Source: Alloalcanivorax venustensis ISO4 (GTDB lineage Bacteria > Pseudomonadota > Gammaproteobacteria > Pseudomonadales > Alcanivoracaceae). Taken from it: DNA of 64,000 nt. Made by a program: the position numbers and the translations under genes. Below are positions 44,360 through 53,235 of the stretch, in pieces; the first letter of the stretch is position 1; each line of letters opens with the position of its first letter. The notes below the pieces were generated by a model. The model saw only the letters and a program-made list of their open reading frames with translations. It did not search any database and had not been told where the DNA came from. The stretch spans positions 62,001-126,000 of the forward strand of contig NZ_ARXR01000006.1 in NCBI RefSeq assembly GCF_015356855.1, written 5' to 3'.

Positions 44360-45457
44360 TTACTCTTTACTCCCCTCCACTTCCCCCGCCGGCAACCGCC
44401 ACGCATCACTGCGCTTGGGCCACGCATTGATCACCGCCTTCAGCAAGGTCGCCAGCGGAATCGCGAAGAAAATCCCCCAGAAGCCCCACACGCCGCCGAA
44501 GAACAGAATCGCGGTGATGATTGCCACCGGGTGCAGATTGACCGCCTCGGAGAACAGCAGCGGCACCAGGATGTTGCCGTCGATGAACTGAATCACTCCG
44601 TAGATCACCATCACCAGCGCGAAGTCGCCGCCCCAGCCGAACTGCAGGTAGGCCACCGCCGCCACCGGCACGGTGACGATGGTGGCGCCGATATAGGGAA
44701 TCAGCACCGACAGCCCCACCAGCACCGCCAGCAGCACCGCGTAGTTCAGGCCCAGCAGCAGGAACGCCAGGAAGGTCACCGACCCCACCAGCAGGATTTC
44801 CACCGCCTTGCCGCGCACATAGTTGGCGATCTGCTGGTCCATCTCCTGCCAGACGTGGGAGAGAATACGCCGCCGCTCCGGCAGAAAGCCCAGCACCCAG
44901 CCCACCAGCTTCTCGCGGTCCTTGAGGAAGAAGAACACCAGCAGCGGCAGCAGCACCAGGAACACCAGGATTTCCAGCATGTTGGGAATCGAGGAGAGCG
45001 ACAGGGTGAGCACCGACTGACCCAGCTGGGCCAGCTCCCGCTGGGCGATGGTGACCAGGGTGTTCACCTGCTCCATGGAGATCATTTCCGGATAGCGCTC
45101 CGGCAGGCTGCGCAGCCAGGTCTCGGTGGTGCGCAGAATATCCGGCAGCTGGTCGCGCACCAGCAGCACGGTCTGGCGCCACAGCAGCGGCATCAGCACC
45201 ACCAGCACCGCCACCAGGGCGGCCAGGAACACCAGAAACACCAGGTTCACGGAAAGCACCGGCGGCACCCGGTAGCGGTTCAGGGCGGTGACCAGCCCCT
45301 GCATCAGGTAGGCCACCACCAGCGCCGCCAGCACCGGCGCCAGAATGCCGCCGAACAACAGCACCACGGCGAAGCCCGCCAGCAACAGAAACAGCAGGTA
45401 CACCGCCTCCTCGTCGGAGAACCAGGCATTGAACCAGCCTTTAAGCACATTCAGCAT
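44360..45457 (-). CDS. AI-2E family transporter (PerM-like)
   Basis: A 365-residue polytopic membrane protein with about eight helices. It includes LLLAGFAVVLLFGGILAPVL near the N-terminus and the family's long loop with MEQVNTLVTIAQRELAQLG. The C-terminal signature is VLIPYIGATIVTVPVAAVAY and FIDGNILVPLLFSEAVNLHP. The family includes TqsA and PerM permeases. In this clade it sits beside tusA and bepA (as in the perM-bepA region of enterics). The substrate is unknown. Confidence 0.88.
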   Translation of the reverse strand: MLNVLKGWFNAWFSDEEAVYLLFLLLAGFAVVLLFGGILAPVLAALVVAYLMQGLVTALNRYRVPPVLSVNLVFLVFLAALVAVLVVLMPLLWRQTVLLVRDQLPDILRTTETWLRSLPERYPEMISMEQVNTLVTIAQRELAQLGQSVLTLSLSSIPNMLEILVFLVLLPLLVFFFLKDREKLVGWVLGFLPERRRILSHVWQEMDQQIANYVRGKAVEILLVGSVTFLAFLLLGLNYAVLLAVLVGLSVLIPYIGATIVTVPVAAVAYLQFGWGGDFALVMVIYGVIQFIDGNILVPLLFSEAVNLHPVAIITAILFFGGVWGFWGIFFAIPLATLLKAVINAWPKRSDAWRLPAGEVEGSKE

Positions 45458-45472
45458 CGGAGAACCTCGGGC

Positions 45473-45700
45473 CTAGTCGCCACAACGAATGAGAAAGCGG
45501 AATTCCCGCTCGTCCTGCTCGTGGCGAACCAGCTCATGGGAAGACTGTCGAAGATATTCAGGGATGTCCCGGGCCGACCCGGCGTCGGTGGCCGTCACTT
45601 CCAGCAAGGCCCCGGCCCGCAGGGCGCGCAACGCCTGCCGGGTCTTGAGCAGCGGCAGCGGACAATTCAGACCGCGGGCATCCAGATATTTGATATCCAT
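45473..45700 (-). CDS. TusA/SirA-family sulfur carrier protein
   Basis: A 75-residue protein with the signature YLDARGLNCPLPLLKTRQAL, whose CPxP cysteine carries persulfide. The fold is a two-layer alpha/beta sandwich. TusA-family proteins pass sulfur to tRNA-thiolation or other pathways. It is co-oriented with perM (15-bp gap) and divergent from bepA. This smaller YedF/TusA-type form is common in Pseudomonas next to perM. Confidence 0.88.
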   Translation of the reverse strand: MDIKYLDARGLNCPLPLLKTRQALRALRAGALLEVTATDAGSARDIPEYLRQSSHELVRHEQDEREFRFLIRCGD

Positions 45701-45818
45701 GGTGTGATCCGTTCGCAGGGGCGGTCATTATAGGGCACATGACGGCATTATCAGAGACACCTCGTCGCGACAGAATCATGGTGACACGAAAAATGCGGAT
45801 CGCTAAGGAGAGTCCATT

Positions 45819-47255
45819 TTGATCGCTGCCGCGCGCTTCGCTCTTGTGGCCTTGCTGTGCCTGGGCGCGGGCCTGGGCCAGGCCCAACAACAGGATCTGC
45901 CGGAACTGGGCGACCCCACCGTGGCGATCATTTCCGCCGAGCAGGAGTACCGGCTCGGGCGCGGCTGGCTGCGCGATCTGCGGGGCCAGACGTCGATCAT
46001 GGAGGACCCGCTGGTCCAGGAGTACGCGGAACATCTGGTCTACCGGCTGGCGTCCTTCAGCGAGCTGAACGAACCGGACCTGGCGATCGTGGTGATCAAC
46101 AGCGCCGCCATCAACGCCTTCGCCGTGCCCGGCGGGGTGATCGGCCTGAACGCCGGCCTGTTTCTGAACGCCGCCAGCGAAGACGAGGTGGCCAGCGTGG
46201 TCGCCCATGAAATCGCCCACGTCAGCCAGCGCCACTTCACACGCCGCTACATGGACTCGAAACGGCGCGGCCCGGCGGTGCTGGCCGCCATGCTGGCGAG
46301 CATCGCCCTGGCCATCGCCGGCAGCGGCGACGCCGGCATGGCGGGCATCGCCGCCACCCAGGCGGCGTCGATCCAGGCGCAACTGGCCTACTCCCGCCAC
46401 AACGAATACGAAGCGGACCGGGTGGGCATGCAGATTCTCGCCGCCGCCAGCATGGACCCCAGCGCCATGCCGCGCTTCTTCGAGCGCATGCTGGAACAGC
46501 AGCGCTATTCCGGCGACCCGCCGGAGTTCCTGCTCACCCACCCGCTCACCGCCGAGCGGGTCGCCGACTCCCGGGCCCGGGCGCGCTCGCTGAGCGCGCC
46601 GCCGGCCAATCCGTCAGCCTCCTTCGAGCTGGTGCGCGCGCGCATCCAGGCCCGTTACTTCGACGGCCAGGAACGGGCCCGGGATTACTTCGGGCGGCGC
46701 CTGGAGAGCAACGACCGCGTTCAGAAGCAGGCGGCGCGCTACGGGCTCGCCCTCACCGACCTGAAAGAGGACCGCTACGACGCGGCGCGCCGCGCGCTCA
46801 CCGAACTGGTGGAGGCGCACCCGGACCAGATCTGGTTCCAGCTGGGTCTGATGGAAGTGGATATGGATCAGGGCCGCTACGCCGACGTGATCGAGCGCGG
46901 CAAGGAGGTGCTCACCATCAACCCCAAGGACTACGCCGCCTCGGTGATGACCGCCCGCGCCTACCTGCTGAGCAAAAAGCCGGAACAGGCGGCGCCGCTG
47001 CTGGAGCCGCTGCTGCTGCAGCGCCCCAACGACCCGATGCTGTGGTCGCTGGCCGCCGACGCCTGGGGCAACAGCGACCAGAACGCCCGCGCCCACCGGG
47101 CCCGGGCGGAGGTGCTGTTTCTGCGCGGTCAGGATCAGGCCGCCCTGCGGCAGATGCGTTTCGCCCTGGACGAGGCCGACGGCCAGTTCGCCCTGCGCAG
47201 CAAACTGAACGCACGCATGAGCGAAATGGAGCGGCTGTCCTCGGAGGAATTCTAG
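45819..47255 (+). CDS. bepA: M48-family periplasmic metalloprotease BepA
   Basis: A 478-residue protein with a signal peptide (MIAAARFALVALLCLGAGLG). The M48 zinc-protease domain has SVVAHEIAHVSQRHF near residue 130 and EYEADRVGMQILAAA supplying the third ligand. The C-terminal half consists of TPR repeats (runs such as RYDAARRALTELVEAHPDQ). BepA promotes assembly or degrades stalled LptD and other outer membrane proteins. The start follows AAGGAGAG, and the TTTTG at the start region suggests ATG-less TTG/ATC alternatives nearby. The ATG-equivalent at 45819 (TTG) gives the best signal peptide. Confidence 0.88.
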   Translation: MIAAARFALVALLCLGAGLGQAQQQDLPELGDPTVAIISAEQEYRLGRGWLRDLRGQTSIMEDPLVQEYAEHLVYRLASFSELNEPDLAIVVINSAAINAFAVPGGVIGLNAGLFLNAASEDEVASVVAHEIAHVSQRHFTRRYMDSKRRGPAVLAAMLASIALAIAGSGDAGMAGIAATQAASIQAQLAYSRHNEYEADRVGMQILAAASMDPSAMPRFFERMLEQQRYSGDPPEFLLTHPLTAERVADSRARARSLSAPPANPSASFELVRARIQARYFDGQERARDYFGRRLESNDRVQKQAARYGLALTDLKEDRYDAARRALTELVEAHPDQIWFQLGLMEVDMDQGRYADVIERGKEVLTINPKDYAASVMTARAYLLSKKPEQAAPLLEPLLLQRPNDPMLWSLAADAWGNSDQNARAHRARAEVLFLRGQDQAALRQMRFALDEADGQFALRSKLNARMSEMERLSSEEF

Positions 47256-47282
47256 GGGCGCCCGGAACGGCGCCCCGGTGGA

Positions 47283-48332
47283 TCAGGGTTTAAGGCGGGC
47301 GCCGAACTCGAGCATGCGGTCCAGCGGTTTCATGGCCTTGGCCGCCAGGGTCGGATCGACGAAGATTTCCTGGCCGCAGCCGTTGTCGTCTTCCAGCACC
47401 GCCAGGGTGTTTTCCAGGCCGTTCATGGCCATCCACGGGCAGTGGGCGCAGCTGCGGCACGCCGCGCCGCTGCCGGCGGTGGGCGCTTCCACGAAGGTCT
47501 TGTGCGGCGCCAGCTGCTGCATCTTGTAGAAGATGCCCTTGTCGGTGGCGACGATAAAGGTCTGGTTGTCCATCTCCTGGGCGGCCTTGATCAGCTGCGA
47601 CGTGGAGCCGACCACATCCGCCATTTCCACCACCGACGACGGGGACTCCGGGTGCACCAGCACCGCCGAGCCCGGATAAGCCGCCTTCAGATCTTCCAGA
47701 CCCTGGGCCTTGAACTCTTCGTGGACGATGCAGGCACCGTCCCAGCACAGCACGTCGGCACCGGTTTTACTGCGCACATAATTGCCCAGGTGCTTGTCCG
47801 GCGCCCACAGAATTTTCTCGTTGCGCTGATCCAGGTATTCGATCAGTTCCACCGCGATGGAGGACGTCACCACCCAGTCGGCGCGCGCCTTCACCGCCGC
47901 CGAGGTGTTGGCGTACACCACCACGGTGCGGTCCGGGTGCTGGTCGCAGAACGCCGCGAATTCGTCCTCCGGGCAGCCGATGTCCAGGGAACAGGTGGCT
48001 TCCAGGGTCGGCATGAAGACCCGCTTTTCCGGGCTGAGGATCTTGGCGGTCTCGCCCATGAAACGCACGCCGGCCACGATCAGGGTGCTGGCCGGGTGGT
48101 CGCGGCCGAAGCGCGCCATTTCCAGGGAATCGGCCACGCAGCCGCCGGTCTCCTCGGCCAGGGCCTGGATCTCGGGGTCGGTGTAATAGTGGGCCACCAT
48201 CACGGCGTCACGGGCCTGTAACCGTTCTTTAATGCGCTGACGGTACAGTGAACGCTGATCGTCGGTGAGTTCGGTCTGCTCGTTAGCGCCCGCCAAATGG
48301 GCGCGCACGATCTCTTGGGCCTGTGCTGTCAT
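47283..48332 (-). CDS. nadA: Quinolinate synthase A
   Basis: A 349-residue protein. The 4Fe-4S cluster cysteines appear as [25 protein letters not shown] and [15 protein letters not shown]. Substrate-binding segments include [40 protein letters not shown] and [20 protein letters not shown]. It condenses iminoaspartate with dihydroxyacetone phosphate to quinolinate in NAD synthesis. It is convergent with bepA and preceded by two operator-like repeats (48393-48434). Confidence 0.97.
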   Translation of the reverse strand: MTAQAQEIVRAHLAGANEQTELTDDQRSLYRQRIKERLQARDAVMVAHYYTDPEIQALAEETGGCVADSLEMARFGRDHPASTLIVAGVRFMGETAKILSPEKRVFMPTLEATCSLDIGCPEDEFAAFCDQHPDRTVVVYANTSAAVKARADWVVTSSIAVELIEYLDQRNEKILWAPDKHLGNYVRSKTGADVLCWDGACIVHEEFKAQGLEDLKAAYPGSAVLVHPESPSSVVEMADVVGSTSQLIKAAQEMDNQTFIVATDKGIFYKMQQLAPHKTFVEAPTAGSGAACRSCAHCPWMAMNGLENTLAVLEDDNGCGQEIFVDPTLAAKAMKPLDRMLEFGARLKP

Positions 48333-48392
48333 ACGGCATCACCACCCCAGGGTAAGGGGACTATCAATCGCTTGAGGCACCTGCTGTCCAGG

Positions 48393-48434
48393 ATACCACT
48401 TTGGTCTCGGTGTCGGGATCATACCATATTGGTC
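48393..48434. promoter_or_regulatory. Tandem operator-like repeats upstream of nadA
   Basis: ATACCACTTTGGTC (48393-48406) and ATACCATATTGGTC (48421-48434) repeat with a 28-bp offset. Each is an imperfect palindrome (ACCA...TGGT). They lie 60-100 bp upstream of nadA and beyond the 3' end of the photolyase operon. TTGGT/ACCA half-sites are typical of GntR/FCD repressors, but no such gene adjoins. The regulator is unknown. Confidence 0.45.
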
Positions 48435-48478
48435 TTAGCAGGACGCTGACCATGACCAAAAGCGACAGCCTCATCGTC

Positions 48479-49753
48479 TTATATGGACGCCGCGCCGCCC
48501 GGATTCAAGCCCTCGCCACCCCGGTAATCCGGGCCGGCGGCGAGCAGATGCACGGTGCTGATGGCCCGCTCCATGAAGGCGCCCTGGCAGTAACACAGGT
48601 AGTAATCCCACATTCTGCAGAAGCGTTCGTCGAAGCCCAGTTCACGGATGCGCGGCAGCGCGCTGATAAATCGGGCCCGCCAGTCCTCGATGGTTTTGCC
48701 GTAATGGGCGCCGATGTCTTCCAGCCCCACCGGCATCAGCCTGGTGTTCTTGCGCAGCGCCTGGCACATCACCGTCACTGACGGCAAAAAGCCGCCGAGG
48801 AAGATGTAGCGCTTGATGAAGTCCACGTTGTCACGGGCGTATTCGTAGCGCTGGTCCGGCACCGTGATCGCCTGCAGCAGCAGCAGCCCTTCCGGCTTGA
48901 GGCGCTGGTTGAGCACCCGGAAGTACTCGTCCAGGAACTGGTGGCCCACCGCCTCGATCATTTCCACGGAAACGATGCGGTCGTAGCGGCCCTGCAGCTC
49001 CCGGTAGTCCTGCTCGAGCACCTGGATACGGTCGGACAGGCCGGCTTCGCGGACCTGTTCGCGGGCGAAACGGGCCTGCTCCCGGGAGATGGTGGTGGTG
49101 GTCACGCGCACCCCGTAGTGGCGGGCGGCGTGCAGCGCCAGACCGCCCCAGCCGGTGCCGATTTCCAGCACTTCCATGCCCGGGGCCAGGCGCAGGCGCT
49201 GGCAGATCAGATCCAGCTTGTGGGTGGCGGCGGTTTCCAGGTCCGCTTCCGGACTCGGATAGATGGCGCTGGAATACATCATGTGCCGGTCCAGGAACAG
49301 GGCAAAGAAATCATTACCCAGGTCGTAGTGGGCGGCGATGTTGCGGCGCGATCCGTTCAGGGAGTTGCGGTTCATGGCGTGCAGGGCCTTGAGCGCCGGC
49401 TTCGCCAGCCAGGCGGCGGAGCCTTCCAGCGCCCGCATGGCGTCCACGTTGGCGGCGAAGAAGCGCACCACCGCGACCAGATCCGGGCTGTCCCAGGCGC
49501 CGTCCATATAGGCTTCGGCGGCGCCCAGGGCGCCCCCGGTCATCATCTGCCGGTAGCTGTCCCAATCATGGATGCGGATCTCGGCGGCGCCTTCGGCCGC
49601 CGTGTCGCCAATGGACACGGTCTCGCCGTCGGGCTCATGCAACACCACGCCGCCCTTGGGCATCTTCGCCAGGTGTCCCTGCACCAGCCGTCGGGCCAGA
49701 CTTTGCGCCCAGGACGGGCGCTGACCCACCAGCGCCTTATCACCGTCCATCAT
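48479..49753 (-). CDS. Cyclopropane-fatty-acyl-phospholipid synthase-family methyltransferase
   Basis: A 424-residue SAM-dependent methyltransferase. ATG 49753 (MMDGDKALVG) follows GGGGAG and is preferred to an ATG five codons earlier. The N-terminal lipid-binding part contains AHYDLGNDFFALFLDRHMMYS. The SAM motif is VLEIGTGWGGLALHAARHYG, and IVSVEMIEAVGHQFLDEYF and FIKRYIFLGGFLPS follow. It methylenates or methylates unsaturated acyl chains of phospholipids. It is the last gene of the six-gene photolyase operon, overlapping DUF1365. The precise product (cyclopropane or methylated acyl chain) is not determined. Confidence 0.9.
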   Translation of the reverse strand: MMDGDKALVGQRPSWAQSLARRLVQGHLAKMPKGGVVLHEPDGETVSIGDTAAEGAAEIRIHDWDSYRQMMTGGALGAAEAYMDGAWDSPDLVAVVRFFAANVDAMRALEGSAAWLAKPALKALHAMNRNSLNGSRRNIAAHYDLGNDFFALFLDRHMMYSSAIYPSPEADLETAATHKLDLICQRLRLAPGMEVLEIGTGWGGLALHAARHYGVRVTTTTISREQARFAREQVREAGLSDRIQVLEQDYRELQGRYDRIVSVEMIEAVGHQFLDEYFRVLNQRLKPEGLLLLQAITVPDQRYEYARDNVDFIKRYIFLGGFLPSVTVMCQALRKNTRLMPVGLEDIGAHYGKTIEDWRARFISALPRIRELGFDERFCRMWDYYLCYCQGAFMERAISTVHLLAAGPDYRGGEGLNPGGAASI

Positions 49754-50522
49754 GAGTGTTCTCCCCATTACCTTGCTTATCTTTACCCGGGTGGGCGTGG
49801 AACCGGGCGCCCTTGCGCCAAAGCTTCCAGGCCTGCCAATAGATGCCCGCCACTGTTTTCACGCTCTGCGCGCCGAAGCGGCGTATCACCCGCGCCATGG
49901 CGGGCGCGTCGGCCTCCGCCATGTGCATTTTCAGGCCGGCGGCGAAAACCAGCTGGTCGCCGTCCCGGTCCTCCAACGTTAGGCGCAGATCGGGAAATAA
50001 GGCGTGAAGATGCCAGTGATAGCGCAGCCCCAGCGGCAGGAAGGGCGACACATGGAAGGTCTTTTCATGCGCCACCGTTTGCGGCCCCGGCCCCTGGCTC
50101 AGGGTCAGGGCGTAGATATGGCGTTCATGCCAGGGGGTGTTGCGCACCTCGGCCAGCATCGACGCCGGCCGTTCGGCGCCGTCCGGAAAGTGGAAGTACA
50201 GCACCAGGGGGTTGAACAGCATGCCGAAGGTGCGCCACTGGCCGAGCATGAACACCCGGCCGGCGCGCCAGTCCAGACCGGCCTCGGCGGCCCGGTCGCG
50301 CACCTTGTCGCCCAGCGGCCGGCGGTCGGCGTCGATGAAGTCCCGGTCGCGGAACGTCACCGGACGCCAGCGGCGGCCCCACAAACGCTGGCGGGCCAGC
50401 ATCCGGTCCGGCGCGTCCACATCGCACCACACCAGCCACAGCGGATAGCGGAAGGCGTGCCGCATGGGGGTATGGCGCTGATGCCACACCTGGCCGGTGG
50501 CGAGCGCGAAGCGGGGAATCAC
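49740..50522 (-). CDS. DUF1365 protein, GTG start
   Basis: A 260-residue protein starting at GTG 50522, whose last two bases form the stop of the upstream FAD oxidoreductase (GTGA). Family features are FALATGQVWHQRHTPMRHAF, FRYPLWLVWCDVDAPDRML, FGMLFNPLVLYFHF and EKTFHVSPFLPLGLRYHW. DUF1365 proteins of unknown activity almost always sit between an FAD-dependent oxidoreductase and a CFA-type methyltransferase, which suggests a shared lipid-modifying pathway. Confidence 0.9.
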   Translation of the reverse strand: MIPRFALATGQVWHQRHTPMRHAFRYPLWLVWCDVDAPDRMLARQRLWGRRWRPVTFRDRDFIDADRRPLGDKVRDRAAEAGLDWRAGRVFMLGQWRTFGMLFNPLVLYFHFPDGAERPASMLAEVRNTPWHERHIYALTLSQGPGPQTVAHEKTFHVSPFLPLGLRYHWHLHALFPDLRLTLEDRDGDQLVFAAGLKMHMAEADAPAMARVIRRFGAQSVKTVAGIYWQAWKLWRKGARFHAHPGKDKQGNGENTHDGR

Positions 50523-51796
50523 AGCGCCGCTCCCCGGCCGCCGCCCTGGCCGCGGGCGGCGATGCCTTCGACCACGTCCAGCGCCGACACCACGCCGTCT
50601 TCGTGGAAGCCGTTGCGGCACCAGGCGCCGCAGAACCAGGTGCGGTTATCGCCGTTGGCGGCCAGCAGGCGTTCGCGGGCAAGCAGCCCCTCGGTGGTGA
50701 ACAGCGGGTGGTGGAACACCTCCCGGCGGATCACCGTTTCCGGGCGGATCCGGTCACCGGCATTGAGGGTCACGCAGAAGGTCTCCGGCGCTTGAAAGCC
50801 CTGCAGAATGTTCATGTTGTAGGTCACCTGTACCGGCTCCGCGTCATCGGTGCGCCCCAGCAGGGCGTTCCAGCTCGACCACACCCGGCGGCGCTTGGGC
50901 AGCATGGCGGTGTCGGTGTGCAGCACCACGTCGTTGGGCTGGTAGCGCAGGTCCGCCAGGCAGTCCCGCTCACGCGGGCCCGCGTCGTCCAAAAGCGCCA
51001 GGGTCTGGTCGCTGTGGCAGGCCATCACCACCTGATCGAAACGGTGGCTGTCGCCGCCGGCTTGCACCGTGACGCCCTCGCTGTCCCGGCGCACACCGGT
51101 GACCGGCGTGGCGGTGTGGAAGCGGGCGCCGCAGGCGGCGCGCAGGGCTTCCACATAGCGGCTGGAACCGCCGGGCACCACGTACCACTGGGGCCGGTTC
51201 CGCAACGCCAGCAACCCGTGGTTGATAAAAAACCGCACGAAGAACTTGGCCGGAAACGCTTCCATCTGCGCCAGGGAGCAGGACCAGATGGCGCCGCCCA
51301 TGGGCAGAATATAATGCCGCCGGAAGCGCTCGCCATAGCCCTGTTCGTTCAGATAAGCGCCCAGGGGCTGCTCGCCGGCGTCGCTGTCCAGCAGCGCCGG
51401 CGCCTCCCGGTTGAAGCGCAGAATATCGCGCAGCAACGCCCAGTGACCGGGGTCCAGCAGATTGCGGCGCCGCCCGAAAAAGCCGCCCAGGCCGTCGCCG
51501 CAGTATTCCACGCCGGTTTCCGCGTCGGTGACCGCGAAGCCCATGGCGGTGGGCTGGCGGCCGATGCCGAGCTCCGCCAGCAGCGCCTCGAAGCGCGGAT
51601 AGGTGCGGTCGTTGAACACGATAAAGCCCATGTCCACGGCGTAGTCGCCGTGCTCGCGCTGCACGTCCACGGTGAAGGTGTGGCCGCCCAGGCGGGGCTC
51701 GGCTTCGAACAGCGTCACCTGGTGGTCGCGGCTCAGATACCAGGCGGCGGTCAGGCCGGCGATGCCGCCGCCGACAATGGCGATGCGCTGGCTCAA
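50519..51796 (-). CDS. FAD-dependent amine oxidase-like oxidoreductase
   Basis: A 425-residue flavoprotein. The dinucleotide motif IAIVGGGIAGLTAAWYLSRD is at the N-terminus, followed by EAEPRLGGHTFTV and a central FAD/substrate region. C-terminal WFCGAWCRNGFHEDGVVSAL is the conserved FAD-contact end. It is related to phytoene-desaturase-like and amine oxidases. It overlaps phr by 4 nt and DUF1365 by GTGA. In alphaproteobacteria, homologues belong to singlet-oxygen regulons together with DUF1365 and CFA-type enzymes. Confidence 0.88.
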   Translation of the reverse strand: MSQRIAIVGGGIAGLTAAWYLSRDHQVTLFEAEPRLGGHTFTVDVQREHGDYAVDMGFIVFNDRTYPRFEALLAELGIGRQPTAMGFAVTDAETGVEYCGDGLGGFFGRRRNLLDPGHWALLRDILRFNREAPALLDSDAGEQPLGAYLNEQGYGERFRRHYILPMGGAIWSCSLAQMEAFPAKFFVRFFINHGLLALRNRPQWYVVPGGSSRYVEALRAACGARFHTATPVTGVRRDSEGVTVQAGGDSHRFDQVVMACHSDQTLALLDDAGPRERDCLADLRYQPNDVVLHTDTAMLPKRRRVWSSWNALLGRTDDAEPVQVTYNMNILQGFQAPETFCVTLNAGDRIRPETVIRREVFHHPLFTTEGLLARERLLAANGDNRTWFCGAWCRNGFHEDGVVSALDVVEGIAARGQGGGRGAAL

Positions 51797-53235
51797 GAGG
51801 CGTCTCCGTTCTGCTGGTTCCAGGCGTCGCGGGCGGCGCGGAAGGCGCTCTCCACCCGCTGCTTGACGCCCTGGTGGGCGACGATCGTGGTGGGGTAATC
51901 CGGGGTCATCAAAGGCTGCTTCCAGGGTTCATGGATGGTCTTGTCGTCGGCGGTGGCCAGCTCCGGCACATAGCGGGCGATAAAGCGGCCCTGCGGATCG
52001 AAGCGGTGGCTCTGGCGCACCGGACTGAATACACGGAAATACGGCGCGGCGTCGGTGCCGGTGGAGGCGCTCCACTGCCAGCCGCCGTTGTTGGCGGCGA
52101 AGTCACCGTCCACCAGATGCGCCATGAAAAAGCGCTCCCCTTTGCGCCAGTCGATAAACAGATGCTTGGTCAGGAACATGGCGGTGAGCATGCGCAGGCG
52201 GTTGTGCATCCAGCCGGTCTGCACCAGCTGGCGCATGGCGGCGTCCACCAGCGGGTAGCCGGTGCGGCCTTCGCACCAGGCCTGGAAGTGCTCTTCGTTA
52301 TCGCTCCATTGCAGCAGCGCGGTCTCCGGCCGGAACGGCGCGCCGGTGGCCAGCGACGGAAAGCGATGCATGATCTGCCGGTAGAAATCCCGCCAGGCCA
52401 GCTCACCGATCCAGGTGGCCGCGCCCTCCCGGGCCTTGGCGTCCTGCAGCGCCGGCCGCGCCGCGAGGTAGGCGTCCAGCGGCGCCAGCGTGCCCGCCGA
52501 CAGCGCCGCGGACAGGCCGCTGGTGCCGGGCTCGGCGGGAAAGTCCCGCCGCGCTTTGTAGTCGCCCAGATGCTGCTCGACGAAATCCTTCAGCTGGCCG
52601 CGCGCGGCGTCCTCGCCGGGGTGCCACAAGGCGGTCACCGAGTCCGGCACGGACAGCGTCTCCAGCGCCCGCTCCACCCGATCACGGCCGACAAAGCGGC
52701 CCTGCCCGCCGGGCCAGTCCGGCGCCGGCACCGCCTCGGGCTGAAGGTCGTCCATCCACACGTCCCAGCGCTTCTTATAGGCGGTAAAGACGGTATAGGG
52801 CGTGCCCTTGCCGGTGTGCAGCGCCCTCGGCGGCACCAGCACGCCGTCGTCGAAACCGTGGATGCGCACGCCCTGCGCTTCCAGGCGGCGGGCCACCGCC
52901 CGGTCCCGGTTCAGTTCGTTGAGCGGGTACTCCCGGTTGCAGAACACCTCGGTGACGCCCTGCTCGGCCACGAAGTGTTCCAGGGCGGTAACGCTGCCGT
53001 CGAAATCGCCGCCGTCGAGCACATGCAGATCCACGCCCCGCGCCGCCAGGGACTCGCCCAGCTCCAGCAGGCTGTGCAGCACGAACCAGCGGCGCGCCGG
53101 CGCCACGCCGTGGGCGTCCCACTGGTCCGGGCACAGAATGTGCAGTGCCGTGACCGCGTCGCCGCCGGCCAGCGCCTGGGTCAGCGGGGTGTGCCCGTGA
53201 CAGCGCAGATCATTACGAAACCAGACCAGTCGCAC
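51793..53235 (-). CDS. phr: Deoxyribodipyrimidine photo-lyase (class I)
   Basis: A 480-residue cryptochrome/photolyase. The N-terminal Rossmann domain (MRLVWFRNDLRCHGHTPLTQ) binds the antenna. The FAD domain carries GAATWIGELAWRDFYRQIMH, ALLQWSDNEEHFQAWCEGRT and WMHNRLRMLTAMFLTKHLFI with the catalytic tryptophan/asparagine region, and NNGGWQWSASTGTDAAPYFR. It repairs cyclobutane pyrimidine dimers using visible light. Its start lies 23 bp inside the merR gene end, so the operon is tightly coupled. Confidence 0.95.
   Translation of the reverse strand: MRLVWFRNDLRCHGHTPLTQALAGGDAVTALHILCPDQWDAHGVAPARRWFVLHSLLELGESLAARGVDLHVLDGGDFDGSVTALEHFVAEQGVTEVFCNREYPLNELNRDRAVARRLEAQGVRIHGFDDGVLVPPRALHTGKGTPYTVFTAYKKRWDVWMDDLQPEAVPAPDWPGGQGRFVGRDRVERALETLSVPDSVTALWHPGEDAARGQLKDFVEQHLGDYKARRDFPAEPGTSGLSAALSAGTLAPLDAYLAARPALQDAKAREGAATWIGELAWRDFYRQIMHRFPSLATGAPFRPETALLQWSDNEEHFQAWCEGRTGYPLVDAAMRQLVQTGWMHNRLRMLTAMFLTKHLFIDWRKGERFFMAHLVDGDFAANNGGWQWSASTGTDAAPYFRVFSPVRQSHRFDPQGRFIARYVPELATADDKTIHEPWKQPLMTPDYPTTIVAHQGVKQRVESAFRAARDAWNQQNGDAS

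Noticed and set aside
45473-45700. Naming the sulfur carrier as TusA itself
   Set aside because: The CPxP motif is clear, but TusA, YedF and related small proteins cannot be separated by eye, so only the family is given.
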